Shown here: piece after piece, positions 17,063-25,711 of the stretch | Numbering within the stretch: the first letter of the stretch is position 1 | How the letters are laid out: each line of letters begins with the position of its first letter | NCBI GenBank assembly: GCA_964603985.1 | Contig: CAZRXG010000002.1 | Location: forward strand, 1 to 64,000 | Length of the DNA stretch: 64,000 bases | Source of the DNA: CAZRXG01 sp964603985 | GTDB taxonomy: Bacteria; Chloroflexota; Anaerolineae; Aggregatilineales; UBA3940 | Direction of reading: 5' to 3' | The notes under the pieces: generated by a model | Seen by the model: only the letters and a program-made list of their open reading frames with translations | What the model was told of the DNA's origin: nothing | The model's database searches: none | Position numbers and translations under genes: made by a program

Positions 17063-18565
17063 ATGGACACACCTGCGTTTCTTTGGTTGATTGCGATCCC
17101 CCTGCTGGCGTCACCGCTGGTCTACTTGATCGGACGGTTGGGTGACAGACTGGGACAGTGGATCCTGGCACCGATCCTCGGATTGGCGGCGCTGGCGGCG
17201 GCATGGGTGCCGTTCGTGCTGGCGACGCGTGATTTTAGCCTCAACGGCCCGGCGACGTTCACGCTGGGCAGCGTGGCGCTGCGCCTGGACGGGCTGAGCC
17301 TGCTGCTGGGCGCAACCGTGCTGGCGTTGGGCACGCTGGTGGTGCTGTACTCCGGGCCGTATATGTCCAAAGAGGCAGGCCAGGAGAAGTACTACGCGAT
17401 GCTGGTGGCGATGATCGGCGTCATGATCGGGCTGGGCTGCGCCAGCGACCTGTTCAACCTGTGGGTCTGGTTCGAGGCGATGGCCGTCTCCTCGTACCTG
17501 TTGGTGGCGTTCTACCGCGAGCAGCCGCGCTCGCTGGAGGCGGGCGTCAAGTACCTGGTGCAGAGCGCAGCCGGGTCGGTGCTGGTGCTGATCGGGATCA
17601 GCCTGGTGCTGATGGAGACCGGCACGCTCAACCTGGCCGAGATCCAGGAGGCGGCGAACGGCGCGTCGCCGGGGCTGGTGGCCGCCGGGGCGCTGTTCGT
17701 GATTGGCTTCGGCGTCAAGACGGCACTGGTGCCGATGCACACGTGGCTGCCCGACGCGCACTCGCAGGCCCCCAGCGGCATCAGCGCGATGCTGTCCGGG
17801 GTGGTCATCGAGGCGGGGCTGGTGGCGATGCTGCGCTCGCTGGCGGCGCTGGCCGACGTGACGCCCTCGTGGGGCATGCTGTTGATGGGCTTCGGGGCGC
17901 TGAACATGCTGTTCGGCAACCTGATGGCGCTGCGGCAGACGGTCGTCAAGCGGCTGCTGGCCTACTCCAGCCTGAGCCACATGGGCTACATGCTGGTGGG
18001 GATCGGCGTGGCAGTCTACGCGGGAGAGATGGCCGGGGCACAGGGTGGGTTATTCCACCTGTTCAATCACGGCCTGATGAAGGGACTGGCCTTTCTGGCC
18101 GCCGGGGCGCTGCTCTACACGCTGCACATCGCAGTTGGCGACCACGGGCCGCTGACGATCAGCGACCTGTCCGGCGCGGCCCGGCGCTACCCGATTGCCG
18201 CGCTGACGCTGAGCGTGGCGGTGCTCGGCCTGGGCGGGCTGCCCCCGCTGGCCGGGTTCATGTCCAAGTGGCAGATCTTCGTGGCGGGCTTCGAGACGCA
18301 CAACCTCCTGATCGGGGTGCTGGTCGTCTTTGCGGGGCTGAACAGCATCTTATCGCTGGCTTACTACACGCCGCTGGTCAACGCCGTGTATCGCCACGAG
18401 CAGTCGAACGCGGTGCGATTTGGCGACCCGCTGCCCGTCGTGATGCAGGTGCCGCTGCTGCTGATGGGACTGGCGGTGGTGGTGATCGGCATCTGGCCCG
18501 GCGTGATGAACTGGCTGACGGCTCCGGCTGGCTCGGCGCTGCTGTCCGCCTTTGGCGGGCAATAG
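17063..18565 (+). CDS. NuoM/NuoN/MrpD-like antiporter subunit
   Basis: A 500-residue protein with about 14 helices. Conserved blocks: LFNLWVWFEAMAVSSYLL (helix 5 Glu), GVKTALVPMHTWLPDAHSQAPS (helix 7 Lys), VKRLLAYSSLSHMGYML and HLFNHGLMKGLAFLAAGALL (His/Lys of helix 12). Second ion-pumping unit of the membrane arm; with the NuoL-like protein the complex would have two antiporter-like units. The ATG at 17063 follows the previous stop after two bases; the open frame that starts upstream, inside the preceding gene, is not coding. Confidence 0.93.
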   Translation: MDTPAFLWLIAIPLLASPLVYLIGRLGDRLGQWILAPILGLAALAAAWVPFVLATRDFSLNGPATFTLGSVALRLDGLSLLLGATVLALGTLVVLYSGPYMSKEAGQEKYYAMLVAMIGVMIGLGCASDLFNLWVWFEAMAVSSYLLVAFYREQPRSLEAGVKYLVQSAAGSVLVLIGISLVLMETGTLNLAEIQEAANGASPGLVAAGALFVIGFGVKTALVPMHTWLPDAHSQAPSGISAMLSGVVIEAGLVAMLRSLAALADVTPSWGMLLMGFGALNMLFGNLMALRQTVVKRLLAYSSLSHMGYMLVGIGVAVYAGEMAGAQGGLFHLFNHGLMKGLAFLAAGALLYTLHIAVGDHGPLTISDLSGAARRYPIAALTLSVAVLGLGGLPPLAGFMSKWQIFVAGFETHNLLIGVLVVFAGLNSILSLAYYTPLVNAVYRHEQSNAVRFGDPLPVVMQVPLLLMGLAVVVIGIWPGVMNWLTAPAGSALLSAFGGQ

Positions 18566-18595
18566 ACAGTGGCCGGGGGCACGGAGAGACTTTTT

Positions 18596-18625
18596 ATGAT
18601 GAGTGAGCGCGAGAAAACCCTATGA
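18596..18625 (+). other. Short upstream ORF coupled to the NuoA-like gene
   Basis: ATG-ATG start, peptide MMSEREKTL, stop TGA overlapping the next ATG as ATGA. A GGAGAG sequence lies about seven bases upstream. It could be a translational coupling device; it could also be chance. Confidence 0.35.
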
Positions 18626-18936
18626 ACACCATATTAGTCAGTGCACCGATCGCATTTCTGATCTACCTGGTGCTGGTGGGAGCCTTGTACGCGCTGGGGC
18701 GCAGGTTGGCCGGGCCGCCGAACGTGACACCGCTGAAATCGAGCACCTACTCCAGCGGAGAGGCCCCTCCCACCCAGGCCGCCCCGCCCGGCTACCGTCC
18801 CTTCTTCGTGGTGGCGCTCTTCTTCGCCATCCTGCACCTGGGCGTTCTGATGCTGGGCAGCGGCCAACTGTCACTGATCACGGGCATCTACCTGGTGGGG
18901 TTGATGCTGGCGCTGCTGGCGCTGATCCTGGGCTGA
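18622..18936 (+). CDS. NuoA-like membrane subunit
   Basis: A 104-residue protein with three membrane helices. The order of features fits NuoA: first helix, a loop with a SSGEAPP block (NuoA has YECGE), then YRPFFVVALFFAILHLGVLML, which aligns with the NuoA block F-V-I-F-D-V-E. The Cys of the loop and the buried Asp/Glu of helix 2 are replaced (Ser; His/Gly). Subunits of this kind are typical of complex I and Fpo, and are not usual in Mbh- or Hyc-type hydrogenases. Located between the antiporter genes and the NuoB-like gene. NuoA assignment is probable but rests on pattern only. Confidence 0.7.
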   Translation: MNTILVSAPIAFLIYLVLVGALYALGRRLAGPPNVTPLKSSTYSSGEAPPTQAAPPGYRPFFVVALFFAILHLGVLMLGSGQLSLITGIYLVGLMLALLALILG

Positions 18937-18962
18937 GGCTTGAAGGAAACGGGAGAACATCA

Positions 18963-19475
18963 ATGAGCGACAACAGAGCCTGGCAGGACATCCTGGAAAA
19001 GATCAAGACCTGGGCGCGCATCAACTCGCCCTGGGTGATTCACTTCAACAGCGGCTCGTGCAACGGCTGCGACATTGAGATCCTGGCCACGCTGACGCCG
19101 CGCTACGACCTGGAGCGCTTCGGCGTGAAGCTGAAGGGCAGCCCGCGTCACGCAGACGTGCTGCTGTGCACGGGGGCGGTCACGCGGCAGGCCCGCGACC
19201 GGCTGGTGCGCATCTACGAGCAGATGCACGAGCCGAAGTTTGTGGTTGCCATCGGCGCGTGCGCCTTGTCCGGCGGGGTGTTCCGGGGATGCTACAACGT
19301 GATGGACGGCGTTGATCAGGTGATCCCGGTCGATGCCTACATCCCCGGCTGCCCGCCTCGCCCGGAGGCGATCATCGACGGGGTGGTCAAACTGCTGATG
19401 TCGTTGCAGCAACCGGCGGCGGAAGAGGAGCCGGAGGGATCACCCAACGGACACAAAGAGGCGGTGGCACCATGA
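18963..19475 (+). CDS. Group 4 [NiFe] hydrogenase small subunit (NuoB/MbhJ-like)
   Basis: A 170-residue iron-sulfur protein. The cluster ligands are Cys 33 and Cys 36 (SGSCNGCDIEIL), Cys 99 (IGACALSGGVF) and Cys 129 (PGCPPRPE), the pattern for the proximal [4Fe-4S] cluster next to the active site. It has CxxC, as in group 4 hydrogenases, not the tandem CC of NuoB in complex I. The C-terminal 25 residues are an acidic, probably flexible tail. Passes electrons between ferredoxin and the nickel site. Followed with overlap by the NuoC-like gene. Confidence 0.93.
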   Translation: MSDNRAWQDILEKIKTWARINSPWVIHFNSGSCNGCDIEILATLTPRYDLERFGVKLKGSPRHADVLLCTGAVTRQARDRLVRIYEQMHEPKFVVAIGACALSGGVFRGCYNVMDGVDQVIPVDAYIPGCPPRPEAIIDGVVKLLMSLQQPAAEEEPEGSPNGHKEAVAP

Positions 19476-19948
19476 CGAGCACAGAAGAAGTCCTGTCATT
19501 GGCCGAAGAGCTGCTGGTGGAGTGGGCGTGGGAAGCGGAAGGCGTGCGGCCTGAGTCCAACCGATTGGACGTGATGGTGGCCTCGGCGGAGGACCTGGTT
19601 GCGATGGTCACGGCGCTGCGCGTGAAGCGGCTGGGCTACCTGGCGGCCATCACGGGGGTCGACCCCGGGCCGGAGACGGGCGAACTGGAAGTGCTTTACC
19701 ACTTCTGCGCCGCCGCAGCGGTGATCACGCTGCGGGTGCGCCTGTCGCGTGAGAAGGCCGTCGTGGACACTCTGAGCGACATCATCCCCAGCGCGGAGCC
19801 GTTTGAGCGCGAGCTGAGCGAGATGTTCGGCATCACGATCAAAGGACTGCGCGCCCCCAAGCACATTTACCTGCCCGACGAATGGCCTGAGGGCGCCTAC
19901 CCGCTGCGTAAGGACTTCGACCGGGAAGTCCTGTCGTCGCAGGGGTGA
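19472..19948 (+). CDS. NuoC/MbhK-like hydrogenase subunit
   Basis: A 158-residue soluble subunit of the complex-I 30-kDa family. Diagnostic C-terminal block: FERELSEMFGITIKGLRAPKH followed by YLPDEWPEGAYPLRKDF, the usual P-L-R-K-D-F end. The family member forms the peripheral arm together with the NuoB- and NuoD-like subunits. ATG overlaps the preceding stop (ATGA). Confidence 0.93.
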   Translation: MTSTEEVLSLAEELLVEWAWEAEGVRPESNRLDVMVASAEDLVAMVTALRVKRLGYLAAITGVDPGPETGELEVLYHFCAAAAVITLRVRLSREKAVVDTLSDIIPSAEPFERELSEMFGITIKGLRAPKHIYLPDEWPEGAYPLRKDFDREVLSSQG

Positions 19949-19968
19949 GGCACAGGAGGAACGTATTC

Positions 19969-21165
19969 ATGGACGAAACCCGAAAGAGCGAGCGCTTCAA
20001 CGTTCCCATCGGCCCCCAGCACCCGGCGCTGAAGGAGCCTGAACACTTCCTGATCACGGTGGACGGGGAGATCATCACCAACGCGGTTGTGCGGCTGGGC
20101 TACGCCCACCGGGGAATCGAGAAGGGAACCGAGGAGCGCAACTGGGTGCAGAGCATGTACATACTGGAGCGCGTGTGTGGCATCTGCTCGCACATCCACG
20201 CCACCGCGTACAGCCTGGGGGTGGAGCGGCTGGCGGGCGTGGAGGTGTCACCACGGGCGCAGGCGATCCGCGTGCTGGCCGCCGAGTTGGAGCGCATCCA
20301 CAGTCACATGCTGTGGCTGGGGGTGGCGGCACACGAGGCCGGTTTCGACACGCTTTTCATGTATAGCTGGCGTGACCGCGAGACGGTCATGGATCTGCTG
20401 GAAGGGCTGTCCGGCAACCGGGTCAACTACTCGGTCAACCTGCTGGGCGGCGTCAAGTGCGATGTCACCGACGAGCTGGCGGATGAGATTTACAGGGGCG
20501 TTGACTTCCTGGAGAAGCGCACCCAGCACTACCTGAACGTGGTGACGACCGACGCGACGTTCCTGCAACGCACGCGAGGGGTGGGCGTCATGACCCGCAG
20601 GCAGGCTGAGGTATTGGGTGCCGTCGGGCCGACGGCGCGTGCGTCGGGCGTGGAGCGAGAGATCCGCGTCGAAGCGCCTTACGCAGCCTACCCCGACTAC
20701 CCGGTGAACATCGTGCTGGACGAGCGGGGCGACCTGGAGGCGCGGTTCGTGGTGCGCATCAAGGAGCTGTTCGAGTGCTACCGCGTGATCCGCGAGATCC
20801 TGGACACGCTGCCACCGGGTGACCTGAAGGTGCGCATGCCACGCCGGATCAAGGAAGGCGAGACGGTCAGCCGGGTCGAGGCCCCGCGCGGCGAATTGTT
20901 CTACTTCATCAAGAGCAACGGCACCGACACGCCGGAGCGCATCAAGGTGCGCACGCCGACCATCTGCAACATGACCTCGGTGATCAAGCTGGTGATCGGA
21001 CACCAACTGGCGGACATGCCGATGATCCTGGCCGGTATCGACCCTTGCTTCTCGTGCAACGACCGCATGGTACGCATCGACCGCGGCAACGGCGAGCAGC
21101 AGGGCTGGACGTGGGAAACACTACGGCGATACGGAATCGAGTACTACCATGAACATCATTCGTAA
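19969..21165 (+). CDS. Group 4 [NiFe] hydrogenase large subunit (NuoD/MbhL/HyfG-like)
   Basis: A 398-residue catalytic subunit. Both nickel-iron ligand motifs are intact: C70-G-I-C73 (ERVCGICSHIHA) and DPC360-FSC363-NDR, so this is a hydrogenase and not a NuoD of complex I, which has lost these cysteines. After the DPCxxCNDR motif comes a 32-residue tail; in HycE-type enzymes the maturation protease cuts after this Arg, here Arg 366. ATG at 19969 after AGGAGGA. The last 17 bases overlap the NuoH-like gene. Catalyses H2 evolution from, or reduction of, ferredoxin at the membrane. Confidence 0.95.
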   Translation: MDETRKSERFNVPIGPQHPALKEPEHFLITVDGEIITNAVVRLGYAHRGIEKGTEERNWVQSMYILERVCGICSHIHATAYSLGVERLAGVEVSPRAQAIRVLAAELERIHSHMLWLGVAAHEAGFDTLFMYSWRDRETVMDLLEGLSGNRVNYSVNLLGGVKCDVTDELADEIYRGVDFLEKRTQHYLNVVTTDATFLQRTRGVGVMTRRQAEVLGAVGPTARASGVEREIRVEAPYAAYPDYPVNIVLDERGDLEARFVVRIKELFECYRVIREILDTLPPGDLKVRMPRRIKEGETVSRVEAPRGELFYFIKSNGTDTPERIKVRTPTICNMTSVIKLVIGHQLADMPMILAGIDPCFSCNDRMVRIDRGNGEQQGWTWETLRRYGIEYYHEHHS

Positions 21166-22069
21166 CCTTGCTACGATTTTGTTTTTCCCAGGCGGTCTGT
21201 TCCTGCTGATCTGCGGCCTGGCCTACGAGTGGGTCGACCGGAAGCTGATGGCACGGTACCAGAACCGGGTCGGCCCGCGCTGGTTCCAGCCGCTGGCGGA
21301 CGTGATCAAGCTGCTGGCAAAAGAGGAAGTGATCCCTGAGGGCGTCGATCCGCGCCTGTTCGTCGGCCTGCCGATCTTCGCGCTGGCCAGCGCGCTGACG
21401 GCGGGACTGTTCGTGCCGCTGGTCGGGCTGACCCCCTCAAACAGCTTCACCAGCGACCTGATCGTGACGCTCTACCTGCTCAGCCTGCTGACGCTGTGCA
21501 TGGGGCTGGCGGGGTCGAACACGATGGACCGCTTCTCACTGGTGGGTGCCACGCGTACGCTGACGCAGCTTTTCTCCTACGAAGCGCCGTTCATGCTGGC
21601 GCTGCTAGGCCCGGCGATTGTGGCCAAGAGCTGGCAGATCAGCGAGATCGCGGCCTACGCGGACGGGCGCTGGCTGGTGGTGACACAGCCGCTTGGCTTT
21701 CTGGTGGCGCTGATCGGGCTGATGGGCAAGCTGGAGCTGCCGCCGTTTGACGCGCCGGAGGCCGAAACAGAGATCGTGGCCGGGGCGCTGACGGAGTATA
21801 GCGGGCGCGGGCTGGCGCTCTTCCACCTGGGGAAGGACGTTGAACTGGTGATCGGCCTGACGCTGGTCGCCGCCTTCTACCTGGGCGGGGTGGCTAACCC
21901 GCTGCTCTTCTTCGCCAAGACGCTGGGACTGCTGCTGGTCGTGGCGGGGCTGCAATCGCTGTTCGCCCGCCTGCGCATCGACCAGACGGTCGGCATGTGG
22001 TGGCGCTACGGTGCGCTTCTGGTGCTGGTACAGTGGTTAATCATGATCGTGTGGCAGGGGGTAGCGTGA
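21149..22069 (+). CDS. NuoH/MbhM-like membrane subunit
   Basis: A 306-residue protein with about eight helices. Characteristic blocks: ERK-like EWVDRKLMARYQNRVGP near the N-terminus, QPLADVIKLLAKEEVIPEG, and the acidic loop KLELPPFDAPEAETEIVAG. This subunit anchors the hydrogenase arm on the ion-pumping arm and carries the link between electron transfer and ion movement. Starts inside the large-subunit gene and ends in a TGATG overlap with the ferredoxin-like gene. Confidence 0.95.
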   Translation: MNIIRNLATILFFPGGLFLLICGLAYEWVDRKLMARYQNRVGPRWFQPLADVIKLLAKEEVIPEGVDPRLFVGLPIFALASALTAGLFVPLVGLTPSNSFTSDLIVTLYLLSLLTLCMGLAGSNTMDRFSLVGATRTLTQLFSYEAPFMLALLGPAIVAKSWQISEIAAYADGRWLVVTQPLGFLVALIGLMGKLELPPFDAPEAETEIVAGALTEYSGRGLALFHLGKDVELVIGLTLVAAFYLGGVANPLLFFAKTLGLLLVVAGLQSLFARLRIDQTVGMWWRYGALLVLVQWLIMIVWQGVA

Positions 22070-22491
22070 TGAAACTTGGCGCAATGATAGGCGACATAAC
22101 TGTCTCACTGTTCAAGCGACCCAACACCGAAAAATACCCCTTCGAGCGGCGGGAGCCTCCGGCACGGCTGCGAGGCCACCTGATCTGGTCCCCGGAGAAG
22201 TGCACAGGTTGCAACATCTGCGCCCAGGATTGCCCGGCGGGGGCGATTGACATGATCGTGCTGGATAAGGCCGAAAAGCGCTTCGTGCTGCGCTATCACG
22301 TCGACCGCTGCACGTTCTGTGCTCAGTGCGTGAGCAGCTGCCGACAGGGGTGCATCTCACTGTCGAGTGAGCATTGGGAGCTGGCCGCGTTGAGCGTGGA
22401 GCCGTTCGTTGTTTACTACGGAGACGGAGCCGATGTCGACAGCGTTGTCGTGGCAGAGTCTACTTCGCCGGGCGCTGGAGCACCTGAATAA
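22069..22491 (+). CDS. NuoI/MbhN-like 2[4Fe-4S] ferredoxin subunit
   Basis: A 140-residue protein with two complete cluster sets: C45-x2-C48-x2-C51-x3-C55 (SPEKCTGCNICAQDCP) and C81-x2-C84-x2-C87-x3-C91 (DRCTFCAQCVSSCR). Electron entry point of the complex from soluble ferredoxin. ATG at 22069 shares a base with the previous TGA. The C-terminal 45 residues lack cysteine and are acidic. The next gene starts inside this one. Confidence 0.94.
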   Translation: MKLGAMIGDITVSLFKRPNTEKYPFERREPPARLRGHLIWSPEKCTGCNICAQDCPAGAIDMIVLDKAEKRFVLRYHVDRCTFCAQCVSSCRQGCISLSSEHWELAALSVEPFVVYYGDGADVDSVVVAESTSPGAGAPE

Positions 22492-23029
22492 GGCTGAGCG
22501 GCCAGCGCGCGTGGCTGTGGTCGGCATCGGGCACGAACTGCACGGGGACGACGCGGTAGGCGTCGCCCTGGCGCGGATGCTGAAGATGCGCGTGCCTGAG
22601 CGGGAAGGTCTGCTGGTCGTCGAGGCAGGCCCCATGCCGGAGAACAGCAGCGGGACACTGCGGCGCTTCGGCCCCGACCTGGTGCTGCTGGTCGACGCCG
22701 CGCAGATGGGTGCGGAGCCGGGCACAGTGCGCTGGCTGGCGTGGCAGATCGCAGGCGGGAACAGCGTGTCGACGCACACGCTGCCGCTCACCCTGTTTGC
22801 GCGCTACCTGACAGCCGAACTGGGCTGCGAGGTGGCACTGATCGGCATCCAACCGGCAGACCTGGCTTTCGGCGCGGCGCTCTCGCCCGCCGTGCGGGAG
22901 GCTGCCGAGGCCACGGCGGAGGTATTGGCCGACGTTCTGCAGGGGCAAGAGACAGGCCCGCGCCGTCGAGAGAGAGACCCCGCCCGTGAAATCCATACGG
23001 GCGTTGCCAAAGAAAACGGAGCCAAATAA
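22433..23029 (+). CDS. [NiFe] hydrogenase maturation protease 1 (HycI/HyaD family)
   Basis: A 198-residue nickel-dependent endopeptidase. Family blocks: VVGIGHELHGDDAVGVALAR (GxGxxxxxDDG(V)-type start with metal-binding acid), LLVVEAGPMPENSSG, LVDAAQMG, and STHTLPL with the metal-binding His. It would remove the C-terminal tail of a hydrogenase large subunit after nickel insertion. Placed directly after the last group 4 subunit, overlapping it by 59 bases, so it most likely serves that enzyme. ATG at 22433 preceded by GGAGACGGAG. Confidence 0.88.
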   Translation: MSTALSWQSLLRRALEHLNKAERPARVAVVGIGHELHGDDAVGVALARMLKMRVPEREGLLVVEAGPMPENSSGTLRRFGPDLVLLVDAAQMGAEPGTVRWLAWQIAGGNSVSTHTLPLTLFARYLTAELGCEVALIGIQPADLAFGAALSPAVREAAEATAEVLADVLQGQETGPRRRERDPAREIHTGVAKENGAK

Positions 23030-23031
23030 CT

Positions 23032-24096
23032 ATGAATTTCAAAGTCATGTCAAAGGCTGCTTTCCCCGACTGGGTCGAGCGGCTGCGCGCCGACTACCGG
23101 GCAGTCGGCCCCAGGCCATCGGAGGGCGGCCAGTACGCCTTCGACGACATTCAATCAGCCGACGAGATGGACATGGATTACCCAAGCTCGATCCTGCCGC
23201 CCAAGAAGGTCCTGCTGCCGCAGCACGAGACGATGATGTGCTTCAAGACCGACGGCAGCGAGGTTGAGCCGCTGATCGAGGAGCAGCCGACCGTCATCCT
23301 GGGTGTGCACACCTGTGATATGCATGCCATCGCGCTGCTGGATCGCGTCTTCAGCCAGGGGTACCCCGACCAGCACTATCTGGCCCGCCGCGAGAACACC
23401 ACACTGGTCAGCATTGAGTGTCTGCGGCCCTGCTCAGAGCATTCCTTCTGCAAGAGCATGGGCACGCTGACCGTGCCTGACGAGTTCGACCTGCACCTGA
23501 CGGATCTGGGCGACGATTATGCCGTAGATGTCGGCTCGGAGAAGGGTGAGGCGCTGCTAAAGGGCTTTAAAGATATACGTGACGCAACCGACGAGGACTC
23601 CCGGCGTGTCAACCACGTCCTGAGCGAGAAATGGCCGCGCTTCCCATACCGGCTGGAATTCGACGTGACGGAACTGCCCAGTCTGCTGTCGGTCAGCTAC
23701 CGCAGCATGCTGTGGGAGGAACTGGGCGAGCGCTGCCTGGGCTGCGGGATGTGCACCATCGTCTGCCCGACCTGCTACTGCTTCAACGTGGCGGACGAGG
23801 TGGACCTCGCGCTCGAAAACGGCGAGCGCTTCCGGGTGTGGGATTCGTGCCAGCTTGACGAGTTCGCCGTCGTCGCGGGCGGGCACAACTTCCGGGAGAA
23901 CCGCGCCGCCCGCCAGCGGCACCGCTTTTTCCGCAAGGGAAAGTACCAGACCGACGCCTTCGGCCTGGCAGGGTGCGTGGGGTGCGGGCGCTGCGCGCAG
24001 GCATGTCTGGTGCACATCACGCCGGTGGATACGTTCAACGAGCTATACCGGCGACGTGTGGCGGTCAGCAGGAGACGGCAGGAGGTGCTATCGTGA
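23032..24096 (+). CDS. hydB: Sulfhydrogenase/group 3b hydrogenase beta subunit (4Fe-4S)
   Basis: A 354-residue iron-sulfur protein of the HydB/AsrA family. Middle part with GVHTCDMHAIALLDRVF, and two cluster regions: CLGCGMCTIVCPTCYC from Cys 235 and CVGCGRCAQACL from Cys 315. Passes electrons between the FAD/NAD(P) subunit and the hydrogenase heterodimer. The gene order here, beta-gamma-delta-alpha, equals that of the Pyrococcus hydBGDA operon. Two bases after the protease gene; overlaps hydG (GTGA). Confidence 0.92.
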   Translation: MNFKVMSKAAFPDWVERLRADYRAVGPRPSEGGQYAFDDIQSADEMDMDYPSSILPPKKVLLPQHETMMCFKTDGSEVEPLIEEQPTVILGVHTCDMHAIALLDRVFSQGYPDQHYLARRENTTLVSIECLRPCSEHSFCKSMGTLTVPDEFDLHLTDLGDDYAVDVGSEKGEALLKGFKDIRDATDEDSRRVNHVLSEKWPRFPYRLEFDVTELPSLLSVSYRSMLWEELGERCLGCGMCTIVCPTCYCFNVADEVDLALENGERFRVWDSCQLDEFAVVAGGHNFRENRAARQRHRFFRKGKYQTDAFGLAGCVGCGRCAQACLVHITPVDTFNELYRRRVAVSRRRQEVLS

Positions 24097-24944
24097 GACC
24101 ATCACTCAAAGAGGCCCTGGAGGCCCCTTCGATCTACCAACCCACACCGGCGCATATCCTGGACGTGCGCCCGATGACGAAGCTGGAGAAGCTGTTCACC
24201 ATCGAACTGCCGGACGGTCTGTCGCTCGATCACAGACCGGGCCAGTTCGTCGAGGTCTCGGTGCTTGGGGTGGGTGAAGCGCCGATCAGCATCTCCTCGT
24301 CGCCCAGCCGCAGCAACAGCAGCTTTGAGCTGTGCGTGCGTAAGGCGGGCGACCTGACCACGGCACTGCACGGTCTGGAGGCTGGCGACACCGTCGGCGT
24401 CCGGGGGCCGTTCGGACGCGGCTTCCCGATTGAGCGCTTCCGGGGCAAGGACATCCTGTTTGCGCCGGGCGGACTGGGATTGGCCCCATTGCGCTCGCTG
24501 ATCAACCAGGTGCTCGATGAGCGGGGCAACTTCGGGCGCGTGATCGTCCTGTACGGCGCGCGCAATCCCTCCGAACTGCTGTTCACCGACGAACTGGCCG
24601 AGTGGGACGCGCGCGATGACGTAGAGCTGCACCTCACGGTAGACAGCCCGGACGAGAAGTGGACGGGCAACGTGGGCGTGATCACGACCCTCTTCCCCAA
24701 AGTACAGATCCACGCGCGCAACACGGTGGCCGTCACGTGCGGACCGCCGGTGATGTACCGCTTTGTGCTGGTCGAACTACTGGGCAAGGGCATCCCGGAG
24801 GGGAACGTCTGGCTCAGCCTGGAGCGACGGATGAAGTGTGGGGTCGGAAAGTGCGGCCACTGCCAGATGAATCATATCTACACCTGCCAGGACGGCCCGG
24901 CCTTTTCCTACGCCCAGATCAAGCACCTTGAGGAGGCACTGTGA
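24093..24944 (+). CDS. hydG: Sulfhydrogenase/group 3b hydrogenase gamma subunit (FAD, NAD(P), 2Fe-2S)
   Basis: A 283-residue ferredoxin-NAD(P) reductase-like protein. FAD part: PGQFVEVSVLGVGEAPISISSSP. NAD(P) part: APGGLGLAPLRSLINQVL, VIVLYGARNPSELLF and VTCGPPVMYRFV. C-terminal [2Fe-2S] ligands: MKCGVGKCGHCQ and a later Cys in YTCQDGP. Takes or delivers electrons from or to NAD(P)H. GTG start at 24093, seven bases after AGGAGG and overlapping the hydB stop; the longer frame upstream is inside hydB. Confidence 0.93.
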   Translation: MRPSLKEALEAPSIYQPTPAHILDVRPMTKLEKLFTIELPDGLSLDHRPGQFVEVSVLGVGEAPISISSSPSRSNSSFELCVRKAGDLTTALHGLEAGDTVGVRGPFGRGFPIERFRGKDILFAPGGLGLAPLRSLINQVLDERGNFGRVIVLYGARNPSELLFTDELAEWDARDDVELHLTVDSPDEKWTGNVGVITTLFPKVQIHARNTVAVTCGPPVMYRFVLVELLGKGIPEGNVWLSLERRMKCGVGKCGHCQMNHIYTCQDGPAFSYAQIKHLEEAL

Positions 24945-25711
24945 TGTCCGCCACCAAACCCAAGATCGCCTTCTTTGACTTCACCTGCTGCGAAGGCTGC
25001 CAGCTTACGGTCGTGGATTCGCTACAGGCGCACGTTGAGCTGCTGGACGCGGTTGAGATCGTCCAGTTTCGCGAGGCGATGAGTGAGAAGGGCCAGGACT
25101 ACCAGATCGCGTTCGTCGAGGGGTCGTGCACGCGGCCCGGCGACGAGAAGCGGCTGAAGGCCATTCGCGAGCAGGCCGACATCCTGGTCGCGCTGGGCGC
25201 GTGCGCCCACCTGGGCGGAGTCAACGCGGTGCGCAACACGCAGCCCCTGGACGACGTGCGGCACTACGTTTACGGCGAGGGAGGCAAGCTGTACGAGAGC
25301 TACGAGGCGCGGCCCATCGGGGCGGTGGTGCCCGTCGACGCCTTTGTGCCCGGCTGCCCAATTGACCGCGAGGAGTTTGTGCGCGTGGTCAAGACGCTTT
25401 TGCAGGGCCGCCAACCCAGGATTCCCGATTACCCGGTTTGCGTCGAGTGTAAGCTGAGAGAGAACGCCTGCCTGTATCTGCGTGGCAAGACCTGCCTGGG
25501 GCCGATCACGCGGGCGGGGTGCGGGGCACTGTGCCCCACCTTCGGCAATAGCTGCGAGGGATGCCGGGGGATGATCCCCGACGCTAACGTGGAGTGGCTC
25601 AAAGCGGTGATGATCGAACACGGGCTGGACGAGGCCGAGGTGTCGGCCATGATGGGCCTGTTCCTGACGTACCAGGTAATGGAAAGCGAGGTAGCCGGTA
25701 ATGGTAGTTAA
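24944..25711 (+). CDS. hydD: Sulfhydrogenase/group 3b hydrogenase small subunit (delta)
   Basis: A 255-residue [NiFe] hydrogenase small subunit. Proximal-cluster ligands in FDFTCCEGCQ (Cys 15/16/19), EGSCTRPGDE, LGACAHLGG and VPGCPIDREEF. Further cysteines in CVECKLRENAC, KTCLGPITRAGC, GALCPTFGNSC and EGCRG point to two more clusters, as in the group 3 (F420/NAD) lineage. No Tat signal, so cytoplasmic. ATG at 24944 after GAGGAGG; a GTG directly before it is also possible. Confidence 0.93.
   Translation: MSATKPKIAFFDFTCCEGCQLTVVDSLQAHVELLDAVEIVQFREAMSEKGQDYQIAFVEGSCTRPGDEKRLKAIREQADILVALGACAHLGGVNAVRNTQPLDDVRHYVYGEGGKLYESYEARPIGAVVPVDAFVPGCPIDREEFVRVVKTLLQGRQPRIPDYPVCVECKLRENACLYLRGKTCLGPITRAGCGALCPTFGNSCEGCRGMIPDANVEWLKAVMIEHGLDEAEVSAMMGLFLTYQVMESEVAGNGS

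Noticed and set aside
19969..21165. The locus as respiratory complex I
   Set aside because: The large subunit keeps all four nickel-iron cysteines, the small subunit has CxxC and not CC, and there are no NuoE/F/G genes; it is a hydrogenase.
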